DNA of 64,000 nt from Leifsonia sp. 1010. GTDB taxonomy: Bacteria; Actinomycetota; Actinomycetes; Actinomycetales; Microbacteriaceae. The stretch is taken from assembly GCF_031455295.1 (NCBI RefSeq), contig NZ_JAVDSL010000001.1:930001-994000 (forward strand). Direction: 5' to 3'. The notes below the pieces were generated by a model. That model worked only from the letters and a program-made list of their open reading frames with translations, ran no database searches and was not told the DNA's origin. How positions within the stretch are numbered: the first letter of the stretch is position 1; each line of letters starts with the position of its first letter. Made by a program: the position numbers and the translations under genes. Below are positions 58,847-64,000 of the stretch, piece by piece.

Positions 58847-59311
58847 TCACGACTGCGGCGGGACGATCGTCCGCGTCGGGAACGGGCTCGAGTACGAAAC
58901 GCTCGTGGTCACGCTCCCCAGTGTTCCGACGCGACCGCTGATCTGCTCCAGGTGGCGCATGGAGGTTGCGACCACTTTGAGGATGAAGCAGTCGTCTCCG
59001 GTGACATGGTGCGCTTCGATCACTTCGGGGATCTCGGCGAGCAGGTCGTGGAGCGGCTTGTACTGACTGCTGGGGTAGCGCAGCCGCAGATACGCGAGGA
59101 TCCCGAAGCCCAGCCGCTCGGGATCGATCACCGCCCGATAGCCGGTGATCACACCGGCCTCCTCCAACCGCCGCACGCGTTCGGCCACCGCACTGTTCGA
59201 CATGTGGACGGTGCGGGCCAGCTCGGCGATCGACTGCCGGCCGTCGCGCTGCAGCTCCGCCAGGATGCTCCGGTCGGTGCTGTCGACGGCGAACGCTGAA
59301 GTGACGGTCAT
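58847..59311 (-). CDS. Lrp/AsnC family transcriptional regulator
   Basis: 154-residue regulator. The N-terminal helix-turn-helix is typical (DRSILAELQRDGRQSIAELA, then MSNSAVAERVRRLEEAGVI), and the C-terminal RAM/ligand domain contains AHHVTGDDCFILKVVA. ATG at 59311 gives the normal start, although the frame is open 34 codons further. It is divergent from the rhodanese gene with a 92-base shared upstream region, a likely regulatory pair. Confidence 0.9.
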   Translation of the reverse strand: MTVTSAFAVDSTDRSILAELQRDGRQSIAELARTVHMSNSAVAERVRRLEEAGVITGYRAVIDPERLGFGILAYLRLRYPSSQYKPLHDLLAEIPEVIEAHHVTGDDCFILKVVATSMRHLEQISGRVGTLGSVTTSVSYSSPFPTRTIVPPQS

Positions 59312-59403
59312 GGCGCGATTCTGCCACGAGATCGACGGCCGCGGCGGCCGAACGCCGTGGATCGGCCCTTCAACCGGCTGCCGCGTTTTCCTAGTCTCGT
59401 GGC

Positions 59404-59838
59404 ATGAAGACAATGACCGAAGACGCCATCGAGCACTTCTCCGCGAAGCTCCGCTTTGAGACCGATCCGTCCGATGTGCACGCCGCGTTCGAGCGTGGTG
59501 AGCGCTTCGTCCTCATCGACAGCCGGGCCGCCGCCGCATGGAATCACGGACGCGTGGCGGGAGCCGTCCACCTCCCGACCGCGGAAATCGAAGAGCGGGC
59601 GCCCGGGTCGATTCCGCTGGACACGCCCGTCGTCGTCTACTGCTGGGGTCCGGGATGCAACGGCTCCACCCGAGCAGCCCTCGCTTTCAGCCGTCTGGGC
59701 TACGAGGTGCGGGAGATGATCGGCGGCTACGAGTACTGGGTGCGAGAGGGTCTCCCGACCGAGGACGAGTCGGGCCGCCGCATGACTGCGTCGGTCGACC
59801 CCCTCACCGCGCCGCGCGGGATCGGCTGCGCCTGCTAA
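59404..59838 (+). CDS. Rhodanese-like sulfurtransferase
   Basis: 144-residue single-domain rhodanese. The fold motifs are FVLIDSRAAAAWNHGRVAGA and the active loop VVYCWGPGCNGSTRAALAFS, with Cys80 and Cys85 as candidate persulfide-carrying cysteines. The C-terminus ends GIGCAC, adding another Cys pair. The physiological acceptor is unknown. Transcribed divergently from the Lrp-type gene, which may control it. Confidence 0.9.
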   Translation: MKTMTEDAIEHFSAKLRFETDPSDVHAAFERGERFVLIDSRAAAAWNHGRVAGAVHLPTAEIEERAPGSIPLDTPVVVYCWGPGCNGSTRAALAFSRLGYEVREMIGGYEYWVREGLPTEDESGRRMTASVDPLTAPRGIGCAC

Positions 59839-59875
59839 GCTGGTAGGGCAGGACGCGAAAGCCTCCCGCAACAGC

Positions 59876-59901
59876 CAACGCCCCGCTCGCGCGGGGCGTT
59901 G
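59876..59901. terminator. Bidirectional hairpin terminator
   Basis: Perfect 11-bp stem (arms 59876-59886 and 59891-59901, TCGC loop) between the convergent rhodanese and DUF3800 genes, with TGTCTTT on the plus-strand side. Confidence 0.8.
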
Positions 59902-59907
59902 TGTCTT

Positions 59908-60615
59908 TCACGGACGCCAGATGTACTCGCTTATCGTCACAGAGCGAATGTTCCTGACGATCTTGTCGATCACCCGCGCAGATCGTGGATCACGCTCCTC
60001 GATCGTGCGATGCCGATTCAGGAAGTACGTAGCGATGTCAGCGGCCTGCAGCATCCGACTGTCGCCGGAGGGCCCGAAGTAGAGGGTGTCGGCAATGCAT
60101 TCCAGTGTTCGTGTGGTGTATCCGGGGACCGCCTGCAGCTTGAAGCTGCGCAGGCTCCTTCTGGCGTTCCCGGCTGAATGGTGCTCGTCGGCAAGGACCA
60201 GCCCGAGACCATCCTCGTCCATGCCACCCAACCGCATGTGCACATCTTCCAGGGTGTGGGCGAGCGCAAGGAGATGCGCGGGAAAGGGCCGTGCATATCG
60301 CGACCGCTGAGCGACCAGATCCACGCCTCTGAAGACGAACCGTGCAGTCGAGGCGGCCAAGATCTTGGCCACGACATCGCACGCTTTGATACGCCAACTG
60401 ACGGGGACGCCCTCCCACCTGCCTTTGCCCTGGAACATCTCGACAGCATGGAACTCGGTGTGAGGGTCGAACGCGCGCACATTGGTCGCGATGAGGCGGC
60501 CGAGCTCGTCGATGCTCTCTTCGATGTGCCGTACGGCCGCCGCATCGGCGATCAGCGCACCGAAGAAGTAGAAGCGGTCGTCGCGGGCGGATTCGTCGAG
60601 GTAGACCAGGCGCAT
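59908..60615 (-). CDS. DUF3800 family protein
   Basis: 235-residue protein. The N-terminal YLDES motif (RLVYLDESARDDRFYFFGAL) and the C-terminal LQAADIATYFLNRH segment mark the DUF3800 family, which has an RNase H-like fold with conserved acidic residues (Asp and Glu in YLDES, Asp in ADEHH and AADIA). Some members occur in defence or mobile contexts, but this gene has no such neighbours. Start ATG at 60615 gives the family N-terminus. Function unknown. Confidence 0.82.
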   Translation of the reverse strand: MRLVYLDESARDDRFYFFGALIADAAAVRHIEESIDELGRLIATNVRAFDPHTEFHAVEMFQGKGRWEGVPVSWRIKACDVVAKILAASTARFVFRGVDLVAQRSRYARPFPAHLLALAHTLEDVHMRLGGMDEDGLGLVLADEHHSAGNARRSLRSFKLQAVPGYTTRTLECIADTLYFGPSGDSRMLQAADIATYFLNRHRTIEERDPRSARVIDKIVRNIRSVTISEYIWRP

Positions 60616-60674
60616 GCTGGGCGACTTTAGCCGTCTCCCAGGGTGGCGCTCGGCCGGTTGTCCGCAATCGGCGG

Positions 60675-61538
60675 CTACTTCAGCAGCCGGGAGAGCACGC
60701 GATCGGCGAGGGGCTTGCCGCCGGTCTGGCACGTCGGGCAGTACTGGAAGGTGGAGTCGTGGAAGATGACCTGCCGGATGGTGTCGCCGCACACAGGGCA
60801 CGGCTGGCCGGTGCGTCCGTGCACGCGCAGGTTCGACTTCTTCTCGCTCTTCAACTCAGAGGCGGCCAGACCGTCCGCCCGAGCGAGAGCCTCCCGCAGC
60901 GTGGTCCGCATCGCTTCGTACAGGCGGGCGACGTCGTCGTGCGCCATGTTGGCCGGCTTGTACGGTGACATCTTGGCGACGTGGAGGATCTCGTCGGAGT
61001 AGGCGTTCCCGATCCCTGCGATGAGCGACTGGTTGCGGAGCACGCCCTTGATCTGTGCGCGACCCTGCCCGGCGAGGATGCCGGCGAACGCCTCTTCGGT
61101 GAACGACGGGTCGAGCGGGTCCGGGCCGAGGCGCTGGATGCCGGGAACCTCCGCGGGATCGCGAACGACGTAGATGGCGAGGCTCTTCTTCGTTCCGGCC
61201 TCGGTGATGTCGAGGCCGGAACCGTCGTCGAGGACGAGACGCGCCGCGAGGGGGCCCTTGCCCAGGCGGCCGTTGGGCGGTGGCGGAGGCGAGTCGCGCC
61301 AGCGGATCCAGCCCGCTCGTGCGAGATGCACGACGACGTGGAGCTCGCCCGCGGCGATGTCGAGGAACTTGCCATGGCGGCTCACGCCGGCGATCGTCAA
61401 GCCGTGCAGAGCGTCGGCCGGCGGGTCGAAGGTCTTCAGTGCGGAGAAGGCGACGATGCTCAACCGGTCGATGACACGCTGCTTCAGCCGGCCATCGAGG
61501 TCGGCGGCGAGGGCGGTGACTTCCGGCAGTTCGGGCAT
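60675..61538 (-). CDS. Fpg/Nei family DNA glycosylase
   Basis: 287-residue base-excision repair enzyme. The catalytic N-terminus is PELPEV after Met1 (Pro2 as nucleophile, Glu3). A lysine sits in SRHGKFLDI, the H2TH motif is in KGVLRNQSLIAGIGNAYSDE, and a C-terminal zinc finger has CPVC and CPTC. It removes oxidised bases. The 8-oxoG-type Fpg and the Nei-type cannot be separated with certainty; the actinobacterial form of this length is often called Fpg/Nei. Confidence 0.9.
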   Translation of the reverse strand: MPELPEVTALAADLDGRLKQRVIDRLSIVAFSALKTFDPPADALHGLTIAGVSRHGKFLDIAAGELHVVVHLARAGWIRWRDSPPPPPNGRLGKGPLAARLVLDDGSGLDITEAGTKKSLAIYVVRDPAEVPGIQRLGPDPLDPSFTEEAFAGILAGQGRAQIKGVLRNQSLIAGIGNAYSDEILHVAKMSPYKPANMAHDDVARLYEAMRTTLREALARADGLAASELKSEKKSNLRVHGRTGQPCPVCGDTIRQVIFHDSTFQYCPTCQTGGKPLADRVLSRLLK

Positions 61539-61586
61539 CACCCCTAGTCTGCCCTCGTCCACCGACAATGGCAGTACGTTGGTGCG

Positions 61587-62012
61587 ATGGATATCAGAGT
61601 GGCTGCCTATGGCGTCATTGTCGACGGCGACCGCATCCTGCTCGCCCACTGGAACGAAGGCGGCCGGTCGGGCTGGACCCTGCCGGGCGGCGGTATCGAC
61701 CCGGGCGAGGACCCGGTGGATGCGGTGGTCCGTGAGATCGCGGAGGAGACCGGCTATGTCGCTGAGGCCGGCGACCTGCTGGGGATCGACTCCAAGGTGA
61801 TCCCGGCCGAGCACCGCTTCGCACCGGACGCCGGGCCGATGCACGCCCTGCGGATCGTCTACCGCGCGCGGGTCGTCGGCGGGTCGCTCACCAACGAACT
61901 CGATGGCACGACCGACGAGGCGGCGTGGTTCCCCCTGGACCGCATCCCGAGCCGCCGCGTCGAGTTGGTGGACACGGCGCTCGAGATGGCCGGACTGGCC
62001 GGCGGCCGCTAG
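61587..62012 (+). CDS. NUDIX hydrolase
   Basis: 141 residues. The NUDIX box is intact (G-x5-E-x7-REIAEETGYV, in GGGIDPGEDPVDAVVREIAE). Substrate is unknown; nucleotide sanitation is possible. It is divergent from the glycosylase gene and overlaps the convergent PspC-like gene by four bases. Confidence 0.9.
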   Translation: MDIRVAAYGVIVDGDRILLAHWNEGGRSGWTLPGGGIDPGEDPVDAVVREIAEETGYVAEAGDLLGIDSKVIPAEHRFAPDAGPMHALRIVYRARVVGGSLTNELDGTTDEAAWFPLDRIPSRRVELVDTALEMAGLAGGR

Positions 62013-62212
62013 ACCGTCGCGGGGCCGCGTCCCTGCTGGTTCGGGATGACGATCCACATCACCAGGTAGGCGATGAACTGCGGACCCGGCAGCAGGCACG
62101 ACAGCAGGAACAGGACGCGGACGGTCCACGGCCGGAGGCCGAAGCGGTTCGCCAAGCCGGCGCACACGCCGGCGATCACACGGCCATCACGGGGACGCAT
62201 CAAAGTGCTCAT
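62009..62212 (-). CDS. PspC domain protein
   Basis: 67-residue PspC-type protein. The domain begins near DGRVIAGVCAGLANRFGLRP and has one membrane segment (VRVLFLLSCLLPGPQFIAYL continuing to MWIVIP). The ATG at 62212 is preferred; another start at 62239 would add nine residues. PspC domains act in envelope-stress responses, but no PspA gene is present. Confidence 0.85.
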   Translation of the reverse strand: MSTLMRPRDGRVIAGVCAGLANRFGLRPWTVRVLFLLSCLLPGPQFIAYLVMWIVIPNQQGRGPATV

Positions 62213-62290
62213 GCGTCCCAGACTCGCAGCGGCGCGCACGCCGCACCATCGGGGTAACCCCCGAACAGACCCTGGTCGAGCGGTCGGACC

Positions 62291-62869
62291 TTACTGCTGC
62301 GTCGTGTCGGCGCCCGCGGTGGTCGTCGGGGTCGTGGGCTCCTCGTCGGCGACCCACAGCTCGTCGTCGGCGCGGAAGGTCTGCCACACCGCATACAGGA
62401 GGCCGACGGCGGCAACGATCCCGAGACCGATCGCGATCACACCACCGGCGCCGGGGCCGGACTTCTTCGCGGGAGCCTTCGGCTTCTTCGAGAGCTCCTT
62501 GCCCGCCTTCTTGAAGTCGCCGGCGAAGGCGGCCGCACGAGCGGCGCGGGCGTGGTCGACCACGGAGAGCGCAGTGCCGACGGCCGTGCCCACAGCGGGG
62601 ATGACGTCCGTCACCACGCGCTGACGCGCCTGGCCGGCATAGTGGGTCGCCGTGTCCTTCGCGGTCTGAGCCGCGGGGCGCACGTACTGGTCGTAGCCGT
62701 CACGGACGCGCGGCGCGATCTCCTCACGGGTGTAGTAGGCCGCCTGCTTGCGCGCCTCGGCAGCGAGGGCGTTGGCGGTGGCCAGCACCTCCTGCTGCTG
62801 GGTCCACAGGTCCTCGGCTCCGCTGCGCAGTCGCTTGAGCTCCTTCTTGCGCTTCCGTGTCAGGCTCAT
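62291..62869 (-). CDS. Hypothetical membrane protein with helical N-terminus
   Basis: 192 residues, function unknown. The N-terminus is very basic (SLTRKRKKELKRLRSG) and is followed by a long helical, Ala/Glu-rich region (about 17-120) and a Lys/Pro linker. One membrane segment (about 143-165, GVIAIGLGIVAAVGLLYAVW) and an acidic Thr-rich tail follow. The ATG at 62869 has a good GGAGGAACAG ahead on the minus strand. Similar genes are sometimes misnamed DNA helicase; nothing here supports that. Confidence 0.68.
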   Translation of the reverse strand: MSLTRKRKKELKRLRSGAEDLWTQQQEVLATANALAAEARKQAAYYTREEIAPRVRDGYDQYVRPAAQTAKDTATHYAGQARQRVVTDVIPAVGTAVGTALSVVDHARAARAAAFAGDFKKAGKELSKKPKAPAKKSGPGAGGVIAIGLGIVAAVGLLYAVWQTFRADDELWVADEEPTTPTTTAGADTTQQ

Positions 62870-62990
62870 CTGTTCCTCCGTTGGTCGGGGTGGCGACTGA
62901 CTCCATCTTGCCACCGAAAGGGCTGGGGATGGCCCGAGAGGTCTCGAGCCCGCCCAAGTCAGCTATACGCGCTGTGCAAGAATTGGTGCC

Positions 62991-63530
62991 ATGTCTAAGC
63001 ACACCGCTGTCGCCACGCTCCACACTAACTACGGAGACATCAAGGTCAACCTCTTCGGCAACCACGCGCCGAAGACGGTGCGGAACTTCGTCGGGCTGGC
63101 GACGGGCGAGATCGAGTGGACGCACCCCGCCACCGGAGAGAAGTCGAAGACTCCTCTCTACGACGGCGTCGTCTTCCACCGCATCATCCCGGGCTTCATG
63201 ATCCAGGGCGGCGACCCGCTCGGACAGGGCGTGGGCGGACCGGGCTACCAGTTCGACGACGAGATCAGCCCCGACCTCGACTTCACGCGGCCGTACATCC
63301 TGGCCATGGCGAACGCCGGCATCCAGGGCGGCCGCGGCACCAACGGCTCTCAGTTCTTCATCACGGTCGCGCCGACGACGTGGCTGCAGGGCAAGCACAC
63401 CATCTTCGGCGAGGTCGCCGACGACGCGTCCCGCAAGATCGTCGACAAGCTGGCCGAGGTCCCGACGGACGCTCGCGACCGGCCGCTGGACGACGTCGTG
63501 ATCGAGTCCATCGACATCGAGCAGGTCTGA
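62991..63530 (+). CDS. ppiA: Peptidyl-prolyl cis-trans isomerase (cyclophilin)
   Basis: 179-residue cytosolic cyclophilin. The core motifs are FHRIIPGFMIQGGDPLGQGV, MANAGIQGGRGTNGSQFFIT and GKHTIFGEV. No signal peptide is present. It is in the position seen in other Actinobacteria, next to a rhomboid protease gene that starts 23 bases later. Confidence 0.95.
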   Translation: MSKHTAVATLHTNYGDIKVNLFGNHAPKTVRNFVGLATGEIEWTHPATGEKSKTPLYDGVVFHRIIPGFMIQGGDPLGQGVGGPGYQFDDEISPDLDFTRPYILAMANAGIQGGRGTNGSQFFITVAPTTWLQGKHTIFGEVADDASRKIVDKLAEVPTDARDRPLDDVVIESIDIEQV

Positions 63531-63553
63531 GGAAGGACGGGCGAGCAGGACAC

Positions 63554-64000
63554 ATGACTCAGCCCGTCGACGCGCGCGCCAACTACTGTTACCGGCATCC
63601 CGATCGGGAGAGCTACGTGCTCTGCCAGCGGTGCGGCCGGACCATCTGCGGCGAATGCCAGACCCCGGGCGCGGTCGGGGTCGTCTGCCCGGAATGCATG
63701 GCGCAGCAGCGCGCTACCCACCCGCGGACGAAGCCGGCGTGGGTGACGCGGCTCACCGGCTCCGGCGCTCCGGTCGTCACCTACGCGATCATCGCGGTCT
63801 GCGTGCTCGTGTTCATCGTCCAGACCCTGGGGTCGTTGCTCGGCCTCCCGGTCAATTCGGCGTTGGTCTATGCCGGGGCGTACTCGTATCCGAGCGGGAC
63901 GTTCGGCGTGGGCTTCGAGCCGTGGCGGATGTTCACCAGCGTGTTCGCGCACGCCAACATCATCCACATCGCCCTGAACATGTACACGCTGTTCATCTTC
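63554..64000 (+). CDS. Rhomboid family intramembrane protease (partial)
   Basis: The first 149 codons of a gene cut by the window end. The N-terminus has a zinc-ribbon-like pattern of cysteines (NYCYRHPDRESYVLCQRCGR, then CGECQ and CPECM), a linker, and a first membrane helix (about residue 75-97). It ends with the rhomboid loop-1-type EPWRMFTSVFAHANIIHIAL and NMYTLF. The catalytic GxSG lies beyond the window. ATG at 63554, probably co-transcribed with ppiA. Confidence 0.88.
   Translation, partial: MTQPVDARANYCYRHPDRESYVLCQRCGRTICGECQTPGAVGVVCPECMAQQRATHPRTKPAWVTRLTGSGAPVVTYAIIAVCVLVFIVQTLGSLLGLPVNSALVYAGAYSYPSGTFGVGFEPWRMFTSVFAHANIIHIALNMYTLFIF

Overview
The window is about 64 kb of high-GC DNA that reads as the replication-origin region of an actinobacterial chromosome, most probably a flagellated member of the Microbacteriaceae (Leifsonia-like). 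The assignment is by gene content and order (rpmH-rnpA-yidD-yidC-jag-rsmG-parAB on one side of dnaA; dnaN-gnd-recF-DUF721-gyrB-gyrA-DUF3566-tRNA on the other; a DUF6049-murJ-trxB-trxA block). No database search was possible. Gene direction switches at dnaA: the core genes run away from the origin on both sides.

Layout, left to right. 0-3.2 kb: end of a flagellar operon (FlgN-like chaperone, flgK, flgL, fliW). 3.2-10.5 kb: a degenerate beta-lactamase-fold lipoprotein, small membrane proteins, a PIF1-type helicase with an FHA protein, a membrane-anchored protein of unknown function and a CopD-CtaG fusion. 10.6-15.2 kb: hup, then a zinc-linked block (zinc-free S14, L33 and L28, zur, znuBCA) with a Zur-box-like palindrome over the znuA promoter. 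15.2-20.3 kb: a HisC-type aminotransferase apparently co-transcribed with E1 alpha, E1 beta and E2 of a branched-chain 2-oxoacid dehydrogenase; E1 beta carries a long acidic extension. 20.3-26.6 kb: mostly small membrane proteins, purB, a gamma carbonic anhydrase-like protein and an AraC/VOC pair. 26.7-30.2 kb: dnaB and the rpsF-ssb-rpsR-rplI operon. 30.5-39.7 kb: cca, DUF6049, murJ, trxB (with an apparent SigR/SigH-type promoter), trxA, an aminotransferase and ddl. 39.8-45.0 kb: parB, parA and six perfect parS sites around a roughly 2.7-kb stretch without a recognisable gene, which holds a 30-bp tandem repeat array. 45-58.6 kb: the ribosome/membrane-insertion genes, dnaA, oriC with DnaA boxes, dnaN, gnd, recF, gyrB and gyrA. 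58.6-64 kb: tRNA-Ile, tRNA-Ala, an Lrp regulator divergent from a rhodanese, a DUF3800 protein, a MutM/Nei-type glycosylase, a NUDIX hydrolase, ppiA and the start of a rhomboid protease gene.

The least explained structure is the parS-flanked 30-bp minisatellite between parA and rsmG. Other points worth following are the catalytically stripped serine-hydrolase lipoprotein, the acidic E1 beta extension, the aminotransferase-BCKDH operon, and a cluster of DnaA-box-like sequences in front of dnaB.
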